20,072 nucleotides of DNA from Pleurobrachia bachei (taxonomy: Eukaryota > Ctenophora > Tentaculata > Cydippida > Pleurobrachiidae), in the NCBI GenBank assembly GCA_000695325.1, contig AVPN01001315.1, forward strand, positions 1 through 20,072, given 5' to 3'. The position numbers and the translations under genes were made by a program. Below, piece after piece: positions 9,818 through 20,072 of this stretch (its first letter is position 1; every line of letters starts with the position of its first letter). Under the pieces are notes generated by a model, which saw nothing but the letters and a program-made list of their open reading frames with translations, searched no databases and had not been told where the DNA came from.

Positions 9818-10210
9818 ATGCCTCCTGTATCTGGAAAGAAAGCCGAGAAGAAGGCAGGCAAGAAGGCCGGACGTGTCGGAGGAGACAAGAAGCGAAAGAA
9901 GAAGAGGAAGGAATCCTACTCCATCTACATCTACAAGGTCCTCAAGCAGGTCCACCCCGACACTGGTGTCAGCTCCAAGGCCATGTCCATCATGAACTCC
10001 TTTGTGAACGACATCTTTGAGAGGATCGCCGGAGAGGCCTCTCGACTTGGACACTACAACAAGCGAAAGACCATCTCCTCCAGAGAGGTCCAGACCGCCG
10101 TGAGGCTGCTTTTGCCCGGTGATAAGATCCCAATAATGGGATCCGATGCTTGTGAGAGTGGGATCATATCCTCCAGTGTGATGCTATCCGGATGTCGACC
10201 GGCCTCCTAA
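9818..10210 (+). pseudogene. H2B: Histone H2B, C-terminus replaced at duplication junction
   Basis: Residues 1-101 are identical to the intact H2B (basic tail, [19 protein letters not shown], helix [18 protein letters not shown], up to LLLPG). The duplication junction then replaces the last 23 residues, including the C-terminal alpha-C helix ([19 protein letters not shown]), with 29 unrelated residues starting [11 protein letters not shown], giving a 130-residue ORF. The lost part includes the conserved C-terminal lysine that is ubiquitinated in other animals. There is no stem-loop downstream before the next gene. The promoter is intact. Probably non-functional. Confidence 0.88.
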
Positions 10211-10542
10211 GGAGAGGTATATGGTAAGATGTAAGAGGAAACTTGATTAAACTAAACCTAAATACCCTACTTTCAGTATTATCTGTCAGACATGCCACGG
10301 AATGTGACTGCAGTCTGCTAACAACTTAGGGCTGTCAGGCAGTGACATTGCACACAGGCAAAATTAGGGCGGTAGACGTGTAAATAATGCATAATGATTC
10401 CGTTCTCGGTAAGCAATCGCTATTCGAGAAAATTTTCTCAGCAAGAAATAAAATTGTGTTTACCGGGGGCGTGACCAGAGGGAGCGACGTGCCCGGGTAA
10501 ACTTTCTCGCTTAGGAATTGCGATTCGAGAAGGATTCAAGAG

Positions 10543-10607
10543 TTTCTTTTTGGATTTGGGTGGCGCTGAAAAGCACCTTTTTGCCAGTTTCTCCAGCTGG
10601 AGAAACT
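10543..10607 (-). terminator. 3' end of H2A: auxiliary palindrome, stem-loop, purine element
   Basis: 22-bp perfect palindrome (10586-10607), 8 nt, stem-loop GGTGCTTTTCAGCGCC on the minus strand (10562-10577), then AAAAAGAAA (10543-10551). Identical to copy 1; only the extra repeat over the stop codon has one mismatch here. Confidence 0.9.
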
Positions 10608-10628
10608 AGCGGTAAACCGTTGCACGAT

Positions 10629-11396
<768 letters not shown>

Positions 11397-11771
11397 ATGC
11401 CCCCTGTATCTGGAAAGAAAGCCGAGAAGAAGGCAGGCAAGAAGGCCGGACGTGTCGGAGGAGACAAGAAGCGAAAGAAGAAGAGGAAGGAATCCTACTC
11501 CATCTACATCTACAAGGTCCTCAAGCAGGTCCACCCCGACACTGGTGTCAGCTCCAAGGCCATGTCCATCATGAACTCCTTTGTGAACGACATCTTTGAG
11601 AGGATCGCCGGAGAGGCCTCTCGACTTGGACACTACAACAAGCGAAAGACCATCTCCTCCAGAGAGGTCCAGACCGCCGTGAGGCTGCTTTTGCCCGGTG
11701 AACTGGCCAAGCACGCCGTGTCTGAGGGAACCAAGGCTGTTACCAAGTACACCTCCTCAGTCTCCAAGTAA
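11397..11771 (+). CDS. H2B: Histone H2B
   Basis: A complete 124-residue core histone. The tail is basic ([14 protein letters not shown], then [10 protein letters not shown], the H2B repression-type basic stretch). The fold begins [17 protein letters not shown], continues with the long alpha-2 helix ([21 protein letters not shown]), [19 protein letters not shown] and [11 protein letters not shown], and ends with alpha-[17 protein letters not shown], with the conserved Lys of AVTKYTS. The length is typical for invertebrate H2B. Start is the first ATG after the leader. It is the undamaged partner of the copy truncated at the duplication junction. Confidence 0.97.
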   Translation: MPPVSGKKAEKKAGKKAGRVGGDKKRKKKRKESYSIYIYKVLKQVHPDTGVSSKAMSIMNSFVNDIFERIAGEASRLGHYNKRKTISSREVQTAVRLLLPGELAKHAVSEGTKAVTKYTSSVSK

Positions 11772-11786
11772 ACTGGAGATACTCCC

Positions 11787-11848
11787 GTCGTGTTTATTAA
11801 ACACGGCAAAAAGGCTTTTTTCAAAGCCACCCAATTTAAAAAAAGAAA
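11787..11848 (+). terminator. 3' end of H2B: auxiliary hairpin, stem-loop, purine element
   Basis: Hairpin GTCGTGTTT-ATT-AAACACGGC (11787-11807, one U-G pair), AAAAA, then stem-loop GGCTTTTTTCAAAGCC (11813-11828), ACCCA, and AAAAGAAA (11841-11848). Confidence 0.9.
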
Positions 11849-12695
11849 CTGAGCTAATTAACGACACAGTCAACGGCTGTTCCATCACTCTTGAACGGCA
11901 CTATTGGTTCTCATTCTTCTCGATACATCCCGCCCACAAGTTGGAGCCACATTTTGTTTGTTCTTAAACAAGCTTTTTAATTACCACATTTTTTTACTTT
12001 TCCAACTTTTCAACTTCGATTCAGAATAGTAGTTGGGTGGGAAGGAAATTTTAGGCCTCGAATGGGAAATTGAACGCAACCAGCCGATTTATTTACATAT
12101 GATCAACCGGTCCATTTTTAATGTGTTCAGTTTATGTGTAGCCACGCCCAGCCACGTTAGATATGAGTGCCATAATAAATTAGTTGATGTACTAGGTACC
12201 TGCTGTTTCAATTATCAATGGTCCAAAGAACATTTCACCATACGGTGTATGGTATGATCGAAATCCCAAACCACAAAAACCACAAAAACCGGAGTCCCGC
12301 TATGCAAAAGCTACAACCACTGGATGATAAATATTTCTTGTTGCATAGGTCACCTTCAACCAAAGTCAAAGCTTTACAACTTGAATGGTACGGGCTGAAG
12401 ATTGGGAAATTTTTCCACTTTTTGGTATGTCGGAACCACACAAAATTGACTGGCAAATACAATCAAAAACATCTTTCTGGAAGGTTCTGGCGTTGATTTT
12501 TTTGGGCTCAGGGATAAGTTTTATCGAAATAGGTTTTGATCAGAGCAGGGTTGCTGAAATTTGAGGTGAAAAGGGTGTTTGGACAATGTTTTGCCATAAA
12601 ATAAAGGTCCATTATTGCAGACTAAAACCCTTGAATGACCCGGATAAGCACCCATAAAACAATCTGTTAACTATCTTGTTTATTTATATTTGGGT
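11849..12695. other. Intergenic, no gene seen
   Basis: AT-rich spacer between H2B and the intact H4. It contains an inverted copy (about 12040-12085) of the stretch at 570-618, with the shared core CCTCGAATGGGAAATTGAA, and a short CCACAAAAA repeat near 12270. Small ORFs here show no recognisable domain. Confidence 0.6.
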
Positions 12696-12739
12696 GGCTT
12701 TGAAAAAAGCCGTTGGCGGTGCTGGGCGAACCCAGCACC
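12696..12739 (-). terminator. 3' end of H4: auxiliary hairpin and stem-loop
   Basis: In mRNA sense: a 9-bp GC-rich hairpin GGTGCTGGG-TTCG-CCCAGCACC (12718-12739, UUCG loop), 6 nt, and stem-loop GGCTTTTTTCAAAGCC (12696-12711) followed by ACCCA. Downstream the purine element is weak (AAATAAACAAGA) compared with the AAAAGA-type runs of the other genes. Confidence 0.9.
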
Positions 12740-12755
12740 TAAGAATTCGGGGTAA

Positions 12756-13824
<1,069 letters not shown>

Positions 13825-13841
13825 GTATTTAGGTTCTCTCC

Positions 13842-13904
13842 TGTTGTTACCTTTTAGTAACAACAAAACGGTGCTTTTCAGCGCCACCCAAATCTAAAAA
13901 GAAA
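13842..13904 (+). terminator. 3' end of H3: auxiliary hairpin, stem-loop, purine element
   Basis: Hairpin TGTTGTTAC / GTAACAACA (13842-13865), then 4 nt, stem-loop GGTGCTTTTCAGCGCC (13870-13885), ACCCA and AAAAAGAAA (13896-13904). Confidence 0.9.
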
Positions 13905-14100
13905 TTTCCCGTATCAAATCATTACCCGACCCTATTCCATGAAATACCACCCATATCTCACTCCACTACTTTTAATCATTGCAGTCAATAGCATGGTTTG
14001 CAATCTGAATATGAATGAATCTGCTGCTAGAGACAAACAGTCTTTACTCAACAAACCAATCACCCCCCTCTATTGCTTTTCAACTGTGTCACAATTGTGA

Positions 14101-15064
14101 GGAATTTCACTACTTACTATGCTTACTCCCGGCTGCATCGAGGATGCTTTGGCTGAGTTAGATCCTTACGCTGGAGCACCACCAGGGGACATACCAGCGG
14201 TTATACTGTCTAAGTGTCGGAAACAACTGGCATACCCCTTATGGTTACTTTGGGATTGTTTGCCAATATATAACACCCGTGTTTAAGAAAGGATCCAAAA
14301 TGGAGGCTAAAAATTATCGGCCTGTCACACTTACCTCCCACATGATTAAAACATTTGAGAGAGTTGTAAGAAATAAGGTTATCGATCATCTTGAAGGAAA
14401 TGGGCTCTTCAACGATGGCCAGCATGGATTCCGGAGGAACAGAAGCTGCTTGACCCAACTCCTAAACCACTACGATAATGTCATGAGAGAACTGAATAAC
14501 GGACACGAAGTGGATGTCGTTTATTTAGACATGGAGAAGGCGTTCGACAAAGTCGATGTCAAGGTCCTGATGGCAAAATTGGAGAAGTACGGTATTCGGG
14601 GACAGCTGCACCGTTGGATAAACAATTTCCTTTCAGAAAGAGTACAAACAGTGATGGTAGATGGTGCTCAGTCTCGGGAGGAATTGGTCATCAGTGGTGT
14701 TCCACAGGGTACCGTTATTGGTCCCTTGTTGTTTTTAGTCTATATGATAGACATAGAGACACTACTCTCTGGCACAGTCCTCACCTTTGCAGACGATTCC
14801 AAGCTATGGAAGGCGATCAAGTCATTGGAGGAGAGGGAGGAACTTCAGAAAAGTTTAGCTGTGTTTGCACGTTGGGCGACAGATAACAACATGTCCCTAC
14901 ACCAGGACAAGGGGGAAGTTATGAACTATACCCTTCGCTCTACCCAACTTTTAAGGGAGCTGCCTTTCTCCACTCAAAACTATTCCTACAGTGGGCCCGG
15001 AGGGGAGACGATATCCCCTAGTGAATCTGTCAAAGATCTAGGAGTCCTTGTTTCATCAAACTCC
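14101..15064 (+). pseudogene. Non-LTR retrotransposon reverse transcriptase fragment (CR1/Jockey-like)
   Basis: The main frame (14279-15088) encodes the fingers and palm of a LINE-type reverse transcriptase: FKKGSK..NYRPVTLTS, then QHGFRRNRSCLTQLL, motif A VVYLDMEKAFDKV, motif B SGVPQGTVIGPLLFLVYM, and catalytic FADDSKLW with both Asp, ending DLGVLVSS. Just upstream, in another frame (14101-14286), is the preceding part of the domain (LDPYAGAPPGDIPAVIL, QLAYPLWLL), so a frameshift or small deletion lies near 14260-14280. The endonuclease and the region after the thumb are missing. A 5'-truncated, broken copy; it cannot be autonomous. Family placement is from motif style only. Confidence 0.85.
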
Positions 15065-15270
15065 ACAGTGTGCTTATATATAATTTGATTGTTATCAGTA
15101 TAATTTTAAACCACTTTTCCTTTTACAGGTGCGTTGCTATCCCATAGGAGATCAGTCAGTTGGACTGGATACAGAATGTTTCCAGGGAGGCTTTGTAAGG
15201 AAGTGACACCGGTGTAGGATCTTAACAAAGACAATATAAAGGTACCACGATCAGATATATATATAATCAT

Positions 15271-15309
15271 TCCGGAAAGAAGCTTGTTCAGCTCCTCGTC
15301 GTTCCTTAC
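15271..15309 (-). pseudogene. 39-bp H2A gene fragment
   Basis: TCCGGAAAGAAGCTTGTTCA and the following 19 bases match H2A (10713 onward) with one substitution, C to A. Read on the minus strand it gives [13 protein letters not shown], against LLAG in the gene. Nothing on either side matches H2A. It is flanked on the left by an AT-dinucleotide run. Confidence 0.85.
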
Positions 15310-15495
15310 CCCATATCAATTACAACAGCTCTTACTTCTTAGTTTGACTTGTAAGCATGCATTATAGAGCTATATGCATATGTTTATTTGGCCCCGTTTA
15401 TTCATAAATGTTTGGATAACGGATACTGGCTGATAGATCGATATTAACATGACATGCATATAATATAGAGATAGAAAGAGCTACTTCTTTTCATG

Positions 15496-15562
15496 GAAGC
15501 TGGACGTTCAATCCAATATTGCAGATCACATATAGATCTGAATATTACACAGGCCCAGCTTC
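15496..15562. repeat. Imperfect hairpin of ~67 nt
   Basis: GAAGCTGG pairs with CCAGCTTC at the base, an internal loop follows, then AATATT and CAGATC / GATCTG near the tip (one bulged G). It could be a small RNA hairpin or a MITE relic; nothing else supports either. Between 15310 and 16165 the DNA is AT-rich with no recognisable gene. Confidence 0.4.
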
Positions 15563-16165
15563 TACATCCAAGCGTGGTGGTCTTTCCCCCACACACAGAA
15601 TTATATTAATTCTATTGTCCCTATATTACTTTATATTTTTCTCTTTACGTCTCTCATAGTCAATTATGCCAGCAATTTTTGAAGTTTATGACTTTCGATG
15701 CAACCACGTACATGCTTCTCTTTTTATAAGCCAAATTATCTCATGTTTCTGAGAAAGAACGGAGCTCGCGGCTGCAATAGATGAACAATCGCCATAATAA
15801 TAATATCCATAATATTTCATACGAACGCAACAACATAATAAACTTATGTTAGCATTTACTACAACTGTTTACTGTGAACATGGGACTTGTCACCCAAAAT
15901 ATGTGTAATTACAGCACTCGACTCTTACATTTCACAGTCATCCTCATTCCTCAATAAATACTAAATAGTTTTACGTTGTAGTTGATGTATTGCTATTTGT
16001 CCCACGTTCCACTTATCATTATCATGTTTATGTCAAGCCAATTTCGAAATTCCTAACCCTCACTGCAGTATTATTTATTATATCACCGTCCCTACGAACT
16101 AGAAGGAACCAGACAGCATTCCTTTCTCCAGGATATTTCGGGTAAATAGGACTCATTAACTAGAT

Positions 16166-18968
16166 TACATTATAGGCACAGTCCATGGCGCATATGAATT
16201 TTTCATGAAAATTGAAACGGGAATTGAAGGGTTTTACTGTGTATAGGGGTGAAGGGAATTGTTTGGGCTATTGATTGCAACTTGTTTTAGGTCCAAAACC
16301 AAAAAGATGAATCCGTGAGAATTATTCAAAGTTGGGTCAAATTCTTGCCAAATTTGGGCACACATTTCTAAATAGCTCCAGATTTTCCAAAAAAAGGGTT
16401 CAACTTGTAGAACCACCCCAGGTTATTAGGCAAGGCCATAAAGTAACTACTCGAACAAGAGATAGCCCATGGAGAAGCATACGAAAACCAGGAAAAATGT
16501 TCAAATATCGTGTCTGAGTGAGACAATTTTGAGGACGAAAAGTTTTTTTGTGTCTAAACTAAACACAATCTGGGAATGAAACTTGTTGGAAGCTGTGATT
16601 TTTAGTGAAACAAACTCAACTGGTGATTGAGAAGATTCTGTTGAAGATATTTTCTAGATTACGGCACCGGTGACCGTGTCTGAGTGAGATGACATGTCTG
16701 AGTGAGACTATCAACTTCATTAAATACACTGAAATATGGCCTTTTTCTATTGCTGAACACGATCATGACCATAAAATGAGACTCAGAGGTATGAAAATAT
16801 GTCTAATTTTGCGTTAATTGGGTATAATTAGCCATAATTGGCCATAATTGGTAAGTTTACGAATTTTTTGTTTCTCCCACTTTTCACACTAATTTCACCC
16901 ACGCTAGAGACTTTCAGGAGTTCCAATGGTTTGCTACATCAAGTATTCAGCTTGATATACTCTAAAACCCTGCTAGATAAATCTCAGACCGGATAATATC
17001 GAAAATACTGCTATGTGCATTGCACCCAATGAAATATTTTTTAATTGTCCAATTATCCAACTAACCAAACGAGATAACAACTTTTTATGGGTGTCTACCC
17101 CCACTAATGCGAGGACGCTACACAGTTTAGTGTCCTTATTTTTATCTATACTCCTTTCTGAAGGGTAGTTGCATTTTTAGAAATCTTGACACTTGAAACA
17201 AGAAAAAGCTTTCTTGGGCTGAACGATTGATCAAATACGATGTATTCACGTGTTTAAGGGTATCCGGACACATTACGAGGGTTAAAACTGAAAAATGGTC
17301 AGAAAAATATCAAGATATCGCTCTGAATGATACGTTAGATCTCTAATTTTTACTGCATTACGTTTTGCTATAATACGAGCATACTATTGATCAGTGAATC
17401 TGGCCAACATCATCACATAATTGACTTTTTTCAACCCTCCAAATTTCCTATCTATCAGATCCGATATTTTTTATAAACCTTGGCACCTGAAACTAAAGAA
17501 AGGTATGTTGAGCTGGGCAATCGATCAAAGTACGAAATACTAAAGGGGCATGGGTATCCAGGTACATTAAGAGGGTTAAAATCAAAAAGTCTCACTCAGA
17601 CGTCACAGAGCAAGACTGTTTGTCTGAGTGAGACTTTTCGACAAAAACTTACTGAGTGAGACTATCAACTTCATTAAATACACTGAAATATGGCCTTTTT
17701 CTATTGCTGAACACGATCATGACCATAAAATGAGACTCAGAGGTATGAAAATATGTCTAATTTTGCGTTAATTGGGTATAATTAGCCATAATTGGCCATA
17801 ATTGGTAAGTTTACGAATTTTTTGTTTCTCCCACTTTTCACACTAATTTCACCCACGCTAGAGACTTTCAGGAGTTCCAATGGTTTGCTACATCAAGTAT
17901 TCAGCTTGATACACTCTAAAAACCTTGCTAGATTAATCCTAGATCGGATAATATCGAAATCACTGCTATGCGCATTGCACCCAATTAACTATTTTTTAAT
18001 TGCCCAATTATCCAACTAACCAAATGAGATAACAACTTTAGTCTACCCCCACTAATGCGAGGACGCTACACAGTTTAGTGTCCTTATTTTTATCTATACT
18101 CCTTTCTGAAGGGTAGTTGCATTTTTAGAAATCTTGACACTTGAAACAAGAAAAAGCTTTCTTGGGCTGAACGATTGATCAAATACGATGTATTCACGTG
18201 TTTAAGGGTATCCGGACACATTACGAGGGTTAAAACTGAAAAATGGTCAGAAAAATATCAAGATATCGCTCTGAATGATACGTTAGATCTCTAATTTTTA
18301 CTGCATTACGTTTTGCTATAATACGAGCATACTATTGATCAGTGAATCTGGCCAACATCATCACATAATTGACTTTTTTCAACCCTCCAAATTTCCTATC
18401 TATCAGATCCGATATTTTTTATAAACCTTGGCACCTGAAACTAAAGAAAGGTATGTTGAGCTGGGCAATCGATCAAAGTACGAAATACTAAAGGGGCATG
18501 GGTATCCAAGTACATTAAGAGGGTTAAAATCGAAAAGTCTCACTCAGACGTCACAGAGCAAGACTGTTTGTCTGAGTGAGACTTTTCGACAAAAACTTAA
18601 ATTGTGAATGTCTCCTAAGTGGTACCATTTTTTTACAAAAATCAAGTTGCTGCATAAACTAGAGATAATTCTTTATACCCCATATGAAAATTATCGCTGT
18701 ATCTAGTACCAATTCACAGGGATATGTGATAAGAAAAAGTTGCTCCAAAAAATGATTCACACGTCTGAGTGAGACGAGGCCCTTTTTTGGCTATATTTTT
18801 TTAACCGAAAGTAGGATGTTTATGAACTTTTTTGGTGATATAGATGACACCCATGGCCTTATTTTGGAACATTTAGTTTTTTTTTGTTGTTATTTTTTTC
18901 ATACTTTTTTTCGTTGTTCAAAGGCGTGTGACGTCTGAGTGAGACCCATGGACTGTGCCTATAATGTA
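16166..18968. mobile_element. 2.8-kb non-autonomous DNA transposon, 23-bp TIR
   Basis: TACATTATAGGCACAGTCC plus ATGG at 16166-16188 is exactly mirrored at 18946-18968. Both ends carry TA at the outer edge, compatible with a TA target-site duplication as in Tc1/mariner elements. No ORF longer than about 75 codons and no transposase motif is present, so it would need a helper. Inside are a ~950-bp tandem duplication and about nine copies of GTCTGAGTGAGAC in both orientations. Its right part (about 18600-18720) resembles the small MITE at 6587. Confidence 0.7.
16698..18599. repeat. Tandem duplication of ~950 bp within the transposon
   Basis: Unit 1 (16698-17651) and unit 2 (17652-18599) align at an initial offset of 954 bp with a few substitutions and small indels (for example the TTTTTATGGGTGT stretch shortened to TTTAGT near 18037). 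Each unit ends with a hairpin of inverted GTCTCACTCAGAC / GTCTGAGTGAGAC (17589-17634; 18537-18582). The junction falls in the 13-bp motif, suggesting the motif served as the recombination site. Confidence 0.9.
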
Positions 18969-19212
18969 CCAGGTTGTTAGTTAGTAAGTGAGTGGTACCT
19001 GGTGGGTACAGAGGTTGGTATGTGATTTGGTGTGCAGGTTATTACCAAATATATGGTATGTGTTTTCTGTGTCTTCTACATCATAACCACCCAGTACCCA
19101 CATCTAGTAGCCTGGTGTTGACATCTTAATCAGATAAGGTGCTTTTTAGAATCCTTTTGACCCTCAGAATAAGGAGATCTGAGCAAGAATTAGATAGGGA
19201 AAGAAAAATACT

Positions 19213-19250
19213 GGGTTCGACCGGGAATTGAACCAGGGACCTCCAGACCC
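19213..19250 (-). repeat. tRNA-like remnant (T-arm with B box)
   Basis: On the minus strand GGTCCCTGGTTCAATTCCCGG resembles the variable loop and T arm of a tRNA, with the B-box-like GGTTCAATTCC (19224-19234). No matching A box, D arm or 5' acceptor strand is seen upstream, so it is not a tRNA gene. It may be a fragment of a tRNA-derived SINE. Confidence 0.35.
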
Positions 19251-19534
19251 TTTCTGTGCAACTGTAACAAAATGAATTTTCTAGGAGGCTTTATAATGGA
19301 AAATGCGTAGTACAACTTGGTACTCCCAGTTTTGTGCAATTTCGAAAAACCTATCTGGCGGTCTCATAAAATATAGGGATCTTAGTATGACTCATACCGG
19401 CTCATACGTTATAAAATAGGTCCAAATTCCACTATTATATGTGTGATTTTGTGACTGGGACAGTTATATCGCGAATTGCGTGAAAAATATGGCATCTTTC
19501 ATATTCAAATTTTGGGTAAACTAAGTTGTAGCAA

Positions 19535-20072
19535 TTTTACAGCAAATTTCAATGTTCCTGAATGAATCTATTGCCAAAAAACCTCCTCCAACTTTACAAG
19601 GTCTCTGGAGTCTAATGAGATAGAGATTTCAGATTTTTTCCCTGCATGGGTCAATGCCCGAAGGGCATTGACCCAGGATGATGTTTTTAGCACGCACGTG
19701 CTAAAAAGATCATGCTCTAATTAGGCCAAATTAAGGACATTTACCCCTCAAAGATCACATATCCAGCTGTTTCTAGGGGTCTCGAACACCCATATGTCCC
19801 CTAGAAGCAGCTGGACATGTGATCTTTGAGTTTGAGGGGTAAATGATCTTATTCTTAATTTGGCCTAATTACACCACTTTAAACATTTCCCGTGAACAGA
19901 CGGTAAAAGTTGGCACCTCATTAAGCAGACAAAACATTAAAAATCGTCTTATCTGTCTCTCCTAAAAACTTGAAATCTCTATCTTATTAGACTCCAGAGA
20001 TATGACCGTGTAAAGTTGGAGGAGGTTTTTTGGCAATAGATTCATTCAGGAACATTGAAATTTGCTGTAAAA
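19535..20072. mobile_element. Nested fold-back element, truncated by window end
   Basis: Outer arms of about 105 bp (19535-19640 and 19964-20072) are inverted copies with a few mismatches. Inside is a second inverted repeat (19719-19779 and 19798-19870; arms beginning AATTAGGCCAAATTAA), the right arm longer by about 12 bp. Between them are two short perfect hairpins: TGGGTCAATGCCC/GGGCATTGACCCA (19647-19675) and TTTTTAGCACG/CGTGCTAAAAA (19684-19707). There is no ORF. The right boundary lies outside the window. Confidence 0.85.

Noticed and set aside
14279-15088. Active retrotransposon or host telomerase
   Set aside because: The domain is frameshifted upstream and truncated at both ends; its motifs are LINE-type rather than telomerase.
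15062-15130. Splice acceptor TTTTACAG near 15129 extending the reverse-transcriptase frame
   Set aside because: The sequence after it does not continue the domain in any frame I could follow.
16166-18968. CRISPR-like array from the recurring GTCTGAGTGAGAC motif
   Set aside because: Spacing is irregular, orientations are mixed, and the DNA is eukaryotic; it is a transposon-associated repeat.
18970-19007. ACCAGGT/ACCTGGT inverted pair beside the transposon end
   Set aside because: Seven-bp arms with a long spacer are expected by chance.
19213-19250. tRNA gene on the minus strand
   Set aside because: Only a T-arm-like piece is present; no D arm, A box or complementary acceptor strand was found.

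Overview
The window is animal nuclear DNA carrying a clustered set of replication-dependent histone genes. The genes are intronless, H4/H3 and H2A/H2B lie as divergent pairs sharing CCAAT-rich promoters, and the mRNAs end in the metazoan histone stem-loop followed by ACCCA. The protein sequences are ordinary for an invertebrate metazoan (H3.2-like H3, H4 with Ile21 and Cys73, H2B with a [10 protein letters not shown] stretch). I cannot name the phylum; a sponge, cnidarian or other marine invertebrate would fit. Spacers are AT-rich and full of palindromes and non-autonomous transposons.

Layout. 1-1029: repeat-rich DNA with an 18-bp tandem repeat and a palindrome nest. 1030-1669: first copy of a block that also lies upstream of H1. 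1777-2172: an unrecognised Cys-rich ORF. 2491-5730: two H1 copies in a 1447-bp tandem duplication, the first truncated by the junction and the second intact. 6587-6764: a small MITE. 6976-8001: divergent H4/H3 pair, both frameshifted. 8538-11771: H2A/H2B pair duplicated in tandem (about 1.58 kb); the first H2A is frameshifted and the first H2B truncated, while the second pair is intact. 12756-13824: intact divergent H4/H3 pair. 14101-15064: fragment of a CR1/Jockey-type non-LTR reverse transcriptase. 15271-15309: a tiny displaced H2A fragment. 16166-18968: a 2.8-kb non-autonomous DNA transposon with a 23-bp terminal inverted repeat, an internal ~950-bp tandem duplication and many copies of a 13-bp motif. 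19535-20072: a nested fold-back element running to the window edge.

Each of the five histone types therefore occurs once intact and once broken, and the broken copy comes first each time. The intact set (H1, H2A, H2B, H4, H3) could supply one complete nucleosome-plus-linker set.

The most notable signal is in the 3' untranslated regions. Between the stop codon and the canonical stem-loop, every histone gene that keeps its 3' end carries a second, near-perfect hairpin 4-8 nt upstream of the canonical one. Its sequence differs from gene to gene, and even between the two H4 paralogues, while pairing and position are kept. This looks like selection on RNA structure and suggests an auxiliary 3'-end element.
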